A DNA stretch of 41,448 nt from Opitutales bacterium (lineage in GTDB: Bacteria; Verrucomicrobiota; Verrucomicrobiia; Opitutales; Oceanipulchritudinaceae): the NCBI GenBank assembly GCA_007133065.1, contig SLNJ01000049.1, positions 1-41,448 on the forward strand, read 5' to 3'. Numbering within the stretch: position 1 is the first letter of the stretch; each line of letters opens with the position of its first letter. Under the pieces are notes generated by a model. The model was not told the DNA's origin and ran no database searches. It worked only from the letters and a program-made list of their open reading frames with translations. Shown one piece after another: positions 7,790-16,586 of this stretch. The position numbers and the translations under genes were made by a program.

Positions 7790-8183
7790 GCTCGTATCCG
7801 TCTTCGACCAGATCGACACCGCGCTGCACAATCGGGAGCACATGCTCTTCGACGGCGGTACGGACGCTGATGTCGTCGCTTGCGCGTGCCGCGCGGCAAA
7901 CGCCCGCGGCTGGCAGGTCTCGACCCCGCGCGCGGCGGGTCGGGCAACGGGGGTCGACCGGAACCACATCTTCCTGATTCGGAAGCCACTGCAACTCGAA
8001 TGGGTCCCGAGGTGGCTCTTCAAACAGAGGGCTTACGGGTACATCGGGTTTGCGATTCACCTGACATCACAGTTTCCAGAGGCACTGTACCGCCCTCGTC
8101 TGGAACTCGACGGACACCGCTATCGGGTCATTTCCCTCCCGCGGACACACTCCGTATCCGCTTCCATTTCCTATGCCGTCTGA
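7779..8183 (+). CDS. unrecognised protein encoded between YcaO and receiver genes
   Basis: About 134 residues from a TTG at 7779, overlapping the YcaO stop by 11 nt; ATG 7719 or 7686 in the same frame would give longer overlaps, but the residues they add look like an out-of-frame shadow of YcaO. I recognise no family. Visible traits are a DGGTDADVVACACRAA stretch, an RNHIFLIRKPLQLEW stretch and a mixed hydrophobic C-terminus. No signal peptide or clear membrane helix is seen. Its 3' end overlaps the receiver-domain gene by another 11 nt, so three genes in a row would be coupled by short overlaps. It could also be the C-terminal part of the YcaO protein reached by a frameshift, since the YcaO protein lacks the family's normal tail. 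Confidence 0.6.
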   Translation: MPPELVSVFDQIDTALHNREHMLFDGGTDADVVACACRAANARGWQVSTPRAAGRATGVDRNHIFLIRKPLQLEWVPRWLFKQRAYGYIGFAIHLTSQFPEALYRPRLELDGHRYRVISLPRTHSVSASISYAV

Positions 8184-8646
8184 ACTGCAACACCGCGCCG
8201 CCGCCGAGCTCAAACCGGTGGTCCTGTGCCTTGATGATGACCCGGTTTCGCAAAAGCTGGTTCAGCTCTACCTGCGCGACGAGTACCACGTCCTCACCTG
8301 CGGAAGGCTGGACGAAGCAATGCTGCATGCGAGAGCGACCCGAGTCGACTACCTGGTGGCGGACTACAACTTGGGGGACGGAATAACGGGCGTCCATGCG
8401 TTGGAATCCTTGCAGCAGGAGCCGGGGTTCCACCCGACTGCATCGGTACTGATCACCGCGAACCTGTCCACCGAGGTCGAGCACGATGCTCGCCAGGCAG
8501 GTTTTCTCCGCATGTTTGAGAAACCACTCAGAGAAACGTTTCGATCCTACTTCGCGCGAACGCGATCGCAGGCACCGCTTGCGTACGCCCCTGCGGTATC
8601 CCGCTCGCCACGATGGTATTCCTCCCGTTCAACCGCTTCCATTTGA
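8173..8646 (+). CDS. stand-alone response regulator receiver domain protein
   Basis: A 157-residue protein consisting of one CheY-like receiver and a short basic tail. The acidic triad D21-D23 (LCLDDDPVSQ), phosphoacceptor D64 in LVADYNLGDG, T95 in VLITANLS and K117 in MFEKPL are all present, so phosphorylation should be possible. There is no DNA-binding or enzymatic output domain; the last 35 residues (RTRSQAPLAYAPAV onward) look unstructured. The start ATG overlaps the previous gene by 11 nt. It may act as a phosphate sink, an intermediate or a protein-interaction switch for the divergent hybrid kinase or for the YcaO protein; this is inference from proximity. An intrinsic terminator about 130 bp downstream closes the unit. 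Confidence 0.85.
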   Translation: MPSELQHRAAAELKPVVLCLDDDPVSQKLVQLYLRDEYHVLTCGRLDEAMLHARATRVDYLVADYNLGDGITGVHALESLQQEPGFHPTASVLITANLSTEVEHDARQAGFLRMFEKPLRETFRSYFARTRSQAPLAYAPAVSRSPRWYSSRSTASI

Positions 8647-8734
8647 GACAAAGATCCATTTAAACCCATTTCCGTACGGCCTCCATGGAGTGATCCCGGA
8701 TTGCGATGAATCCTCCATCACAAGGTGACAGGCT

Positions 8735-8757
8735 GTTATTGCACACATCGCAATAAC
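8735..8757. repeat. 8-bp perfect inverted repeat, possible operator
   Basis: GTTATTGC at 8735-8742 and GCAATAAC at 8750-8757 form a perfect inverted repeat around a 7-nt spacer. No T-run follows, so it is not an intrinsic terminator by itself. It lies between the receiver gene and the terminator, where an mRNA 3' structure or a protein-binding site are both possible. Confidence 0.45.
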
Positions 8758-8777
8758 GATGCGTGCGAAAGCGAGAG

Positions 8778-8831
8778 GCTGACCCTCTAGAGAGCGGTTT
8801 CACGAAACCGCCTCGGAGGGTCAGCTTTTTT
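8778..8831 (+). terminator. intrinsic terminator after the YcaO/receiver unit
   Basis: GCTGACCCTC (8778-8787) pairs with GAGGGTCAGC (8816-8825). A nested stem GCGGTTTC/GAAACCGC forms inside it, and six T residues follow (8826-8831). The orientation fits transcription from the plus strand. It lies in the 308-bp gene-free stretch 8647-8954; besides this hairpin and the inverted repeat at 8735, I see nothing else in that stretch except, presumably, the promoter of the next oxidoreductase. Confidence 0.88.
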
Positions 8832-8954
8832 CGGCTCTTCCGGGAATTCTGTGGCGATCTTGAGCGAGCCGAGTAACGCCGCGCGAACACGATACGGCGA
8901 TCCGAACCCATAACGGACGTTGACGGGCGAGCCGGCCTCGACCATACTGCTTGC

Positions 8955-10019
8955 ATGCGCATTGCAGTTATCGGGATGGGATGGGCCGGGCGGCGGCATG
9001 TTGAGGCGATCCGCGAGCTTGGACCCGAGGTCTGCGTCGCATGCGTGGCCGACAGCGACGCAGAGCACCTGGCGCGCACGGCTGACGAGCTCGGCGTCGC
9101 CGGGCGCTTCACCGACTATCGTTCGGTATTGGACGATTCCACCGTGGATGCCGTATCGATTTGCACACCCCATTCCCTCCACCACACGATCGCGCTCGAC
9201 GCCGCATCGGCGGGCAAGCACATCCTTTGCGAGAAGCCGCTCGCCCTCACCGTAGACGATGGACGGGTGATGCTCCGCGCGGCCAACCAGCACGGCGTAA
9301 AACTGTACGTCGCCGAGAGCGCGGCATATACGGATGAGGCGCTCTGCCTGCGCGCCCTGCTCGCCGGCGATTCGGCTGTCGGGTCGCCCGTTTTCGCAAA
9401 ATTGTTTCACGGATTCCACACGAACCGCTACGGCTACCCCGGCCGCAGGGAATGGCTCGGGCGAACCGATCTCGGGGGGACGGGCACGTGGATGTTGCAC
9501 GGCATCCACCTTGTCGGCCAGGCGCGATTTGTTCTCGGTGAGGTCCGCAGCGTTTACATGGTGGAACGGAGAACGGAGGCATTCGAAACTCAGGAGGTCG
9601 AGGGGTCCGTGTGTGGAACGCTGGTGATGGAATCCTCCGTGCCGCTCTTTGTCGTGCAGAGCTGCGAGAACAGGATGCCGGCCAACACCGGTGGATGGAC
9701 CGTATTCGGCAATAAAGGAACGCTTCGCGCAAGCGGCGAGGGGATCGAGATCTTCGATGCGGACGGAACGATGATCGAAACCGGCCAAGGCGTGGAGAGC
9801 CGGGGCAGAATTCCCGAACCGCCCGATCAATACTCACCGTTTGCCCGTGAGATCGCAGCCTTCCGCCGATTCGTGGACGGTTCAGAAGGGCCGACGGACG
9901 GCATGAGCGAATTGCGCTCACTCGCCGTGATCGAAGCCGGGTACGACTCCATTCAAACGGGCTTGCCTATCGTACTAGCCGAGCGATACCCCGATCTCTT
10001 TCAACCGACGGAATCATGA
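8955..10019 (+). CDS. Gfo/Idh/MocA family oxidoreductase
   Basis: A 354-residue NAD(P)-dependent oxidoreductase. The N-terminal Rossmann motif is AVIGMGWAGRRHVEAI (residues 4-19); the family EKP signature occurs in HILCEKPLAL, and the C-terminal alpha/beta domain holds GTGTWMLHGIHLVGQ, in the region where the family places its catalytic lysine/histidine set. Such enzymes oxidise or reduce sugars, inositols or related polyols; the substrate cannot be told from sequence. It stands alone after a terminator and converges with the FG-GAP protein gene, leaving 77 bp between stops. The start ATG is followed at once by the beta-strand MRIAVIG, which supports it even though no strong SD is seen. Confidence 0.9.
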   Translation: MRIAVIGMGWAGRRHVEAIRELGPEVCVACVADSDAEHLARTADELGVAGRFTDYRSVLDDSTVDAVSICTPHSLHHTIALDAASAGKHILCEKPLALTVDDGRVMLRAANQHGVKLYVAESAAYTDEALCLRALLAGDSAVGSPVFAKLFHGFHTNRYGYPGRREWLGRTDLGGTGTWMLHGIHLVGQARFVLGEVRSVYMVERRTEAFETQEVEGSVCGTLVMESSVPLFVVQSCENRMPANTGGWTVFGNKGTLRASGEGIEIFDADGTMIETGQGVESRGRIPEPPDQYSPFAREIAAFRRFVDGSEGPTDGMSELRSLAVIEAGYDSIQTGLPIVLAERYPDLFQPTES

Positions 10020-10096
10020 ATGTGCCCACCTGAACGGCCGGACCACCGTGCCAAGGCGCGCCTGACAACGTCTCATCCGAGCTCCTCTGCTATCCA

Positions 10097-13000
10097 CTAT
10101 CGCGATCGCAACGTCATGCCGGCGCCATGGTCGAGTGTCACCGGCTCCCCGCGGATCTCCGGTGCGAGTTCGTACGTGGACTCCGAACCGTCGGGCCAGC
10201 GAACATTGAGCTGCTCTATGTACGCCTCGGGTCCCAGTCCGAAAGAGATCAGGCTTGTCGACTGCGACATGTAGCTTTGCCCCGCATGCACCTGCGCGCT
10301 GCGGGCCGTCCCGTCGCTCAGCACCGCATCCACCCGTGCTCCCACCGCATCCGGATTGCCTGCTCGGTACCGCAACCGGATCGGCTGCACCGCGTTCGAC
10401 TCAATCCCCCTGTTGAGGTACATCTGCAGGTGATCGTCGTTGACCCCGAACACCAGATCGAGCCACCCGTTGTCGTTCAGATCCGCCGCAGCCAGGCCCA
10501 TGGCGTCTCCCGATACGACAATTCCACTTTCGTCCGCCTCGACCAGGTCAAACGTTCCGTCGCCTCGCCCCAGAAGCAACTGGCTTACGCCGCCGGCCAG
10601 CCACCCGGTTTCCGGTTCCGGCGAGTAGAAGTTCTGCCCGAGCACCAGATCGAGATTCCCGTTTCCCGTGATATCGGCCAGCGTGACCCCGTACACCGGC
10701 GCCACCTGTGCCAGGCGCGGCAGCGGCACGAATTCGAAACGCCCGGCACCGTCGTTGAGAAAGACTCCCGAACGCAGCTCCGTCATCTCCCTCCGCTCCG
10801 CATCCTCGAGCACCTCGGGCGTGTAGATGTCCACAAGCGTCGACGAAGCAAACTCGTGAAACGTCGGGAAGCGCTCGCGCAGGATCGGCATCGCATCACT
10901 GCTGCATCCCAATCCGCGTACCGGGTAAATCGTATCGCCCTCCCACTTCGCCTCGATCACCTGGCGCTCGCCCGTGCCAGTATAATCCGCGTAGTAGAGC
11001 ATCATCGGCTTCTCCGGCGAAGCCTTATACTTCGAATTCAACCCGAGGTTGCCCGCCACGATATCGAGGTGCCCGTTGTTGTTGACATCGCCCACGGCCA
11101 GACCGGTCCACCAACCGCTTAACCCCGCGAGTCCGGCCTCCTCCGTGCGATCGACCAGCCCGCCATTCTCATTGCGCCACACCCGGATCGGTCCCCATTC
11201 GTACGCCACGATCAGGTCCTGCCATCCGCTGTTGTCGGTGTCCGCCCATACCGCCGTCGTCACCATTCCCGCTTCGCGAAGGCCGGGCGCCACCGAGTCG
11301 GTCACCTCGACGAATCGCCCGCCTTCGTTGCGCAAGAGCCGACTCTCCGGAATTGCCGGATAGTCTCCCGGTACCGACCGGCTCCCCACGAACAGATCCA
11401 GCAACCCGTTCCGGTTGAAGTCCGCGGCGGTCACCACGCTCCCGCTGTCGCGCAGGTCCGGCAGCACCCCATCCTCCGCACGCTCGAATCGACCGTCGCC
11501 GCGATTCCAGTACAACCGATCGCGCAGCAGTGCATTCCCGAGTTCGACCCGGACGCTGCCGCTGACGACATACAGATCCTTCAAACCGTTCGCATTCGCA
11601 TCGAAAAAGAGAACCCCCATATCGTAGTAATCCGAATCTGCTGCAATGGTCTCCGGAGTATCGATCCCGGGACCGCCATCGGTCGCACCGGTACGAAAGA
11701 GGAGCCCGTGCTCGCCGGCCGGTCCCCCGAGGAAAAAGTCGTCGCGTCCGTCGCCATCAATGTCTCCCACCGCAACGGCCGGGCCCATCTGCGAGAGTTT
11801 GAACGGCAAGAGCGGCTGCTGCTGAAAGTCGTCGAATGGCGTCTCGGCAAGCCGCGGCCCCACCCCCCGCGAAAACATCGTTTCCGGTGGCTCGGGTTCG
11901 TCGCGTTCCGGGGCGACTCCCGCCGGCTCGCGGATCGTGTAAACCCGGTTCACCGCCAGGTCGCCGAATTCCTGTACGCGGCCGCTCGGCCACTCAACCG
12001 TGAGAAGATCGATCGCGTCCACGGTTCCGAGTCCGAAGTGCACAATCGGTTCGTCCGAACCCATGTACCCGGTCTGCGGGGCGAGGTAGCGCACCTGTTT
12101 CCCATCGGCGGTCTCGATACGGACGGTCGCTCCGTACCCAAAGGTGTTGCTCTCGGTCCCGCGCAACCGCACGACAACACGGTGGTTTCCGGTCGCGCGG
12201 TTCCGATAGATGCCGACCGGTTCTTCGAAGTTGTTCACCACGAGATCGAGATACCCGCTGCCGTCGAGGTCCGCGACAGCCGCTCCGAAACTCACACCGT
12301 AGTGGTCGAGTCCCCACTCGGCGGCGATTTTCTCAAATCGCCAGTCCCCGTGATTGCGAAACGCGTGATTGGGTTCGCGCAACTGCGGCTGTTCCGCCCA
12401 GAAGGCGCCGGGATCGGGGTGCTTGAGCGATTCGGCGAGCAGATCCGAGTTGATGAAGTCGCGGATCATTCCGTTTGTGAAATAGGCGTCCATCCAACCC
12501 GTCGCATCGAAGTCGGCCAGCTTCACAGCCCACGTCCAGTCGGTCGCGGCCAAACCCGCGAGGTGGGCCACCTCCTGGAACCGCGGGGTTCCGGAATTGC
12601 GAAAGACCGCGTTGCGCATGTACTGGGGCGGGCGCGAGATCTGCAGGAACAGCGTGGCGTCACCCATCTCGCCCATTCCGATTTTCTGTTTGTAATGGGA
12701 GGTGAACGCCATGTCGGTCGCCACAAAATCGAGGCGCCCGTCATTGTCCAAATCCCCTGCGGCGGATCCCATCGAAAACCACGGTATATTGGGGAGCGCC
12801 TGGTTGATCACGTTCTCAAAGGTGCCGTTGCCCTGGTTGAGATACAGGCGATCAGTCCCGTAGAAGTCGTTGGCGACGTACAGGTCGGGCAACCCGTTGC
12901 CGTTCGAGTCCCACCAGGTCGCCGACAATGCGTAGTTCCTGCCGTAGATTCCGGCCTCCTCGGAGACGTCCGTGAAGGTCCCATCGCCGTTGTTGCGAAA

Positions 13001-13894
13001 GAGGATATCCTTCTGAGCGCGCTGGCCGTACACTTCCATCCCGCGCTCGTCAAATGCCAGCTGCAGCTCTCCCTCGGTCGCCTCGTCGGCGAGACGGACC
13101 ACTGCGTCACCGGAACCGGTCCCGGGCCCCTCGCCGGACTCCCCGTGATCGCCGCGCGCGTACGAGATCGCGTAGTGGTTCGTGGCGAGGTAGATGTCCA
13201 GGTGGCCGTTGCCGTTGTAGTCAATCAGCGACATCATCACCGGCGCCCCCTTGAAATCCAGTCCCGCCGCTTCGGCCCCTTCAACGAATGTCCCGTCCCC
13301 CTGGTTGATCCAGAGCCGGCACGGTGTATCGTATCCGCATACGAACAAGTCAAGGTGGCCGCTGCCGTTGATGTCGGCGAATGCGGCGCCGCCGCCCCAG
13401 CTGTCGTCGACGATACCGGCTGCCTCGGTGACATCCTCGAACTCGAAGTTTCCACGGTTGCGGTAGAGGCGGTTTCCCCCGGAGGGCCGGGTCAAAAAGA
13501 TGTCCGGCAGCCCGGACCCGTCGTAGTCGCCGATCGCAACCCCGCCGCCGACCAGCGCATTGCTCGGCAGTTGTTGATTGAGGAGGTTCCGATACTTTGG
13601 TTCCGGATTCGTCTGGTGCACGAAGTCGACGCCGACCGCCGCCGGATCCATGCGCTCGAAGAGTCGCCCGGGTTCGGCCGCGCGCTCGAGCAGCGGCGCG
13701 GAGGCGATCGCATCCGCGCCTTCGGAGGCGGTCGCGACCGGAGCTGGGAGGCCGAGCGCCAGGAGAGCGACCAACACGAACCCTCCTAAACTGCCCGCAC
13801 CCCTCGACCCGGACGGCGGACACGCCGCGGGCCGGATTGAGCGGATACAGAATTCCAGGGTATTTTCAAACAGTGTGGGGTATAAGGATTGCAT
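10097..13894 (-). CDS. large secreted FG-GAP (VCBS) repeat protein with two ASPIC/UnbV domains
   Basis: About 1,265 residues with an N-terminal hydrophobic export segment (GGFVLVALLALGLPAPVATA). Fourteen calcium-loop repeats of the D-x-[DN]-x-[DNGS]-G-x-x-D type are visible, for example DYDGSGLPDIFL, DINGSGHLDLFV, DLDNDGRLDFVA, DVNNNGHLDIVA and DLNDNGWLDLVF. Seven precede a first ASPIC/UnbV domain (GYGATVRIETADGKQVRYL, then VEWPSGRVQEF) and seven precede a second (GARVDAVLSDGTARSAQVHA, then VRWPDGSESTYEL). The repeats should fold as calcium-binding beta-propellers outside the cytoplasm. Proteins of this CRTAC1-like group are abundant in Verrucomicrobiota and Planctomycetes, and their function is mostly unknown. 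The start is uncertain: ATG 13894 is about 10 nt from a putative -10 element, and no good SD is seen. Confidence 0.85.
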   Translation of the reverse strand: MQSLYPTLFENTLEFCIRSIRPAACPPSGSRGAGSLGGFVLVALLALGLPAPVATASEGADAIASAPLLERAAEPGRLFERMDPAAVGVDFVHQTNPEPKYRNLLNQQLPSNALVGGGVAIGDYDGSGLPDIFLTRPSGGNRLYRNRGNFEFEDVTEAAGIVDDSWGGGAAFADINGSGHLDLFVCGYDTPCRLWINQGDGTFVEGAEAAGLDFKGAPVMMSLIDYNGNGHLDIYLATNHYAISYARGDHGESGEGPGTGSGDAVVRLADEATEGELQLAFDERGMEVYGQRAQKDILFRNNGDGTFTDVSEEAGIYGRNYALSATWWDSNGNGLPDLYVANDFYGTDRLYLNQGNGTFENVINQALPNIPWFSMGSAAGDLDNDGRLDFVATDMAFTSHYKQKIGMGEMGDATLFLQISRPPQYMRNAVFRNSGTPRFQEVAHLAGLAATDWTWAVKLADFDATGWMDAYFTNGMIRDFINSDLLAESLKHPDPGAFWAEQPQLREPNHAFRNHGDWRFEKIAAEWGLDHYGVSFGAAVADLDGSGYLDLVVNNFEEPVGIYRNRATGNHRVVVRLRGTESNTFGYGATVRIETADGKQVRYLAPQTGYMGSDEPIVHFGLGTVDAIDLLTVEWPSGRVQEFGDLAVNRVYTIREPAGVAPERDEPEPPETMFSRGVGPRLAETPFDDFQQQPLLPFKLSQMGPAVAVGDIDGDGRDDFFLGGPAGEHGLLFRTGATDGGPGIDTPETIAADSDYYDMGVLFFDANANGLKDLYVVSGSVRVELGNALLRDRLYWNRGDGRFERAEDGVLPDLRDSGSVVTAADFNRNGLLDLFVGSRSVPGDYPAIPESRLLRNEGGRFVEVTDSVAPGLREAGMVTTAVWADTDNSGWQDLIVAYEWGPIRVWRNENGGLVDRTEEAGLAGLSGWWTGLAVGDVNNNGHLDIVAGNLGLNSKYKASPEKPMMLYYADYTGTGERQVIEAKWEGDTIYPVRGLGCSSDAMPILRERFPTFHEFASSTLVDIYTPEVLEDAERREMTELRSGVFLNDGAGRFEFVPLPRLAQVAPVYGVTLADITGNGNLDLVLGQNFYSPEPETGWLAGGVSQLLLGRGDGTFDLVEADESGIVVSGDAMGLAAADLNDNGWLDLVFGVNDDHLQMYLNRGIESNAVQPIRLRYRAGNPDAVGARVDAVLSDGTARSAQVHAGQSYMSQSTSLISFGLGPEAYIEQLNVRWPDGSESTYELAPEIRGEPVTLDHGAGMTLRSR

Positions 13895-13903
13895 GCTGTT
13901 CAC

Positions 13904-13929
13904 GTAATATTTTCTTATCACCCAGTCAA
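13904..13929 (-). promoter_or_regulatory. putative promoter of the 1,265-aa FG-GAP gene
   Basis: Read on the minus strand, TTGACT (13924-13929) is followed after 14 nt by TATTAC (13904-13909). The spacing is short for sigma-70, but an AT-rich island stands out here against GC-rich flanks, and the same 14-nt arrangement appears before the neighbouring paralogue. Proximity to ATG 13894 would imply a leaderless or later start. Confidence 0.35.
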
Positions 13930-14116
13930 GCCGGTTGCAGCATACCAGAACCCGCGAACCCGCGGGGCATGATCAAAACCGGCGGGAACCATCGAACCCG
14001 TACGCCCACCCAGCCCGGAAGCGGCCCACGAATGCACAGGCACGCACTGCCCGAACACCACCAGCTGCGATCACACCCGTGCCACGCACTGGCCGGGCAA
14101 TCGGTGCGCCCGGCCG

Positions 14117-16480
14117 TCAGCGGCGGTACTCAAACGTTTCCACCGCGATCTCTGAAAACCCTTCTTCGTCCTCCACGATCCGGATCATCTGATTGCGTTC
14201 CACATCCTCGAACCGCTGGGTCTTGCCGGTGGTCGGCCAGTCGATCTCAATCGCGCGGATCCGATCGGCCTTCCCGAGTCCGATGGTCTGGCGCAGGGGA
14301 TTCCCCCCGAAACTCCCGCCGCTGTTCACATGACGGTACACCGGGCGAACCGATCCACTCTCCTCGATCTCCAAGCGAATCCGTGCACCGATCGCGGATC
14401 GGTTGGATTCGGTCCCGACAAGTTGGATGGTGATCCAATGGTTGCCGAAGCCGGGATTTTCGAAAAACGCATCCTGGAACCGGTCACCCGCGAAAGCACC
14501 GCCCATCTGGATGAAGACATCGGAGTTGCCGTTGTTGTTGAAATCCGCAAACGCGACGCCGTGGCCCTTTTGCAGATGCCCGAATCCGCCGGCCATCGTC
14601 ACGTTCCGGAATTTCCGGCCCCCGCTGTTCAGGAACATGACGTTGGGCATCAGGCTGTAGAACTGCGTGTCGCCGGTTCCAAGGTAGAAATCCAGGTACC
14701 CATCGTTGTCGAGGTCGCCGAAGTTCGACCCCATCGGCATGGTCGGATAGTCCAGTCCCACCTCCATCGCGACATCCGTGAACCCGCCCTCCCCGTCACC
14801 CAGGTAGAGGCTGTCCATATCGTGTTGGTGTGGAAGCCCGAGATAATACGCCGCGAGGTGGCCGATGCCGAGCGAGTAACTGGAGACGTACAGATCGAGA
14901 ATCCCGTTGTTGTTGAAATCCCAGAACCACGCCGGGAAGCTTCCGATCGGTCCCGTCACCTCGAGTTCCGGCGCCACGTCGACGAACGTCCCGTCTCCCT
15001 GATTGCGGTAGAGCCGGTTCTCGCTTCCGAGGTTGGAGACGTACAGATCCGGCAATCCGTTTCCGTTGAAATCGCCCGACGCCACCGACTTGGCCATTCG
15101 GTTGTTCTCCACCCCGGCTTCGGAGGCGATATCGGTGAACGTACCGTCGCCGTTGTTGCGGAAGAGCTGCCCCGGGGCGTCGACTCCCGGGGTTGTCTCG
15201 TTGCCGATGTACAGGTCGAGCCAACCGTTGTTGTTGAAATCGGCCCATGCGGCGGTTTGCGTCGGATAGTGTACCTCGGCGAGTCCCGCCTCGATCGTCA
15301 CATCGGTGAACGTGCCGTCGCCATCGTTGCGAAGCAATGAATTCGGGTGGCGGCCCGCTTCGCCGAGCCATGCCCCGCGCAGGACGAGGACATCAAGGTG
15401 CCCGCTGTTGTTGTAGTCAGCATGCATAAGGTTGAGCCCGCCCAGAATTCCCGTGAGCCCGGCCTCGTCGGTCCTCTCGGTAAACGTGCCGTCGCCGTTG
15501 TTGACGAAGAACCGGATCTGGCCGAGTTCTTCGCGCGTGTCCCAGGTCGAGACCACGATGTCGAGGTACCCGTCACCGGTGAAATCGTCCGCGATCGCAC
15601 CCCCGGCGAGACTGAAGGTGTCCAGGCCGAGATCGGGTGCGATATTCCTGAACTTCGGAAAATCGCGTTCCGGCTGAAACCGGTCCGGGGGAAGCCGGTA
15701 GCGCGCGGGGACTTCGTCCGGGTAGGTGTCCAGCGTCATATGGGCGATATTCAGCAACCACATTGCCGCAAGGTGCCAGTAGTCGTTCGGGGGGTTCTTA
15801 AGGAATGCAATGAAATACTCCGCGGCGTTGGAGGACCCTTCCGGACGGCCGTGGAGACCCCCGCCCCGGATCGGAAGAATACAGCTTTCCGCAGTATGGG
15901 CCTCACAGCAATTCTCGGTCTCGCCCAGACGCATGTACGCGACCCCCAATGAGAAACGGATCTCGCTGAGCGTCGCCGGATCGCCCTGGATCGACCCCGC
16001 TTCAATCCCGCGCTCCGCCGCTTCGAGTAACGCAATCGCTTCCCGTTCGTTCCCGAGGTAGAGCTCTGCCATCCCCGCGCTCAGGTGCAGACGCGCCGGC
16101 GCCCGATCTCCGAGACGCGCCAATTCCTGGCGGTGCTGCCGCTGGAACTGCGTTCCCAAATACGGATGCTCGTCGGGTGTCCGGGCCGCGATATCCGCCA
16201 GCAGCTCGAGCATTCTGTCGTGTCCGGAGGGGCCGGAGGCCTCGACGGCGCTGTCGGCTTCCGCGTCCGGACGCTTCGAACCGCTCGGATTACCGCTCGT
16301 ATCCGTTTCGCCCTCGGATGCCATAAACGGCAACCGGCAACTGCAACCGGCCTCGCAGAAGTAAGGTTCGCGTTCGGCGGCCTCTTGCGCAAGTGCGAAC
16401 GGGAACAAGCAAGCACACGATCCAAGGACGAGGGCGACACGTCTCCCGCGGATCGCCGAAATAATCGAAAAGGTGATCAT
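14117..16480 (-). CDS. secreted FG-GAP (VCBS) repeat protein with TPR-like region and ASPIC/UnbV domain
   Basis: A 787-residue exported protein. The leader (RRVALVLGSCACLFPFALAQ) is followed by a short cysteine cluster (FCEAGCSC) and a helical, TPR-like region at about residues 85-270 (LHLSAGMAELYLGNEREAIALLEAAERG). Seven FG-GAP calcium loops come next (DFTGDGYLDIVV, DYNNSGHLDVLV, DFNNNGWLDLYI, DFNGNGLPDLYV, DFNNNGILDLYV, DLDNDGYLDFYL, DFNNNGNSDVFI). One C-terminal ASPIC/UnbV domain (IGARIRLEIEESG, then IEIDWPTTGKTQRFEDV) ends the protein. It corresponds to one module of the 1,265-aa neighbour, which lies 220 bp downstream on the same strand. The role is unknown; the TPR plus propeller layout suggests surface protein or glycan contacts. 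The start follows from the signal peptide. Confidence 0.88.
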   Translation of the reverse strand: MITFSIISAIRGRRVALVLGSCACLFPFALAQEAAEREPYFCEAGCSCRLPFMASEGETDTSGNPSGSKRPDAEADSAVEASGPSGHDRMLELLADIAARTPDEHPYLGTQFQRQHRQELARLGDRAPARLHLSAGMAELYLGNEREAIALLEAAERGIEAGSIQGDPATLSEIRFSLGVAYMRLGETENCCEAHTAESCILPIRGGGLHGRPEGSSNAAEYFIAFLKNPPNDYWHLAAMWLLNIAHMTLDTYPDEVPARYRLPPDRFQPERDFPKFRNIAPDLGLDTFSLAGGAIADDFTGDGYLDIVVSTWDTREELGQIRFFVNNGDGTFTERTDEAGLTGILGGLNLMHADYNNSGHLDVLVLRGAWLGEAGRHPNSLLRNDGDGTFTDVTIEAGLAEVHYPTQTAAWADFNNNGWLDLYIGNETTPGVDAPGQLFRNNGDGTFTDIASEAGVENNRMAKSVASGDFNGNGLPDLYVSNLGSENRLYRNQGDGTFVDVAPELEVTGPIGSFPAWFWDFNNNGILDLYVSSYSLGIGHLAAYYLGLPHQHDMDSLYLGDGEGGFTDVAMEVGLDYPTMPMGSNFGDLDNDGYLDFYLGTGDTQFYSLMPNVMFLNSGGRKFRNVTMAGGFGHLQKGHGVAFADFNNNGNSDVFIQMGGAFAGDRFQDAFFENPGFGNHWITIQLVGTESNRSAIGARIRLEIEESGSVRPVYRHVNSGGSFGGNPLRQTIGLGKADRIRAIEIDWPTTGKTQRFEDVERNQMIRIVEDEEGFSEIAVETFEYRR

Positions 16481-16586
16481 GGGACTATGGGGGTCTTGCG
16501 AACAGGGCGCTGATTTCCCGGAACTCCATTCTATTCGATTGCTCCGGTGAAGCCGCCGGTCTCGCTTCGACCATCAAACAAAATCG

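Noticed and set aside
10020-10096. Bidirectional terminator between the converging oxidoreductase and FG-GAP genes
   Set aside because: I could find no stem-loop followed by T or preceded by A residues in this stretch.
11708-13789. Long open frame on the plus strand antisense to the large FG-GAP gene
   Set aside because: It is a GC-rich shadow of a real gene: arginine- and valine-rich, no family features, and the opposite strand has 14 clear calcium-loop repeats.
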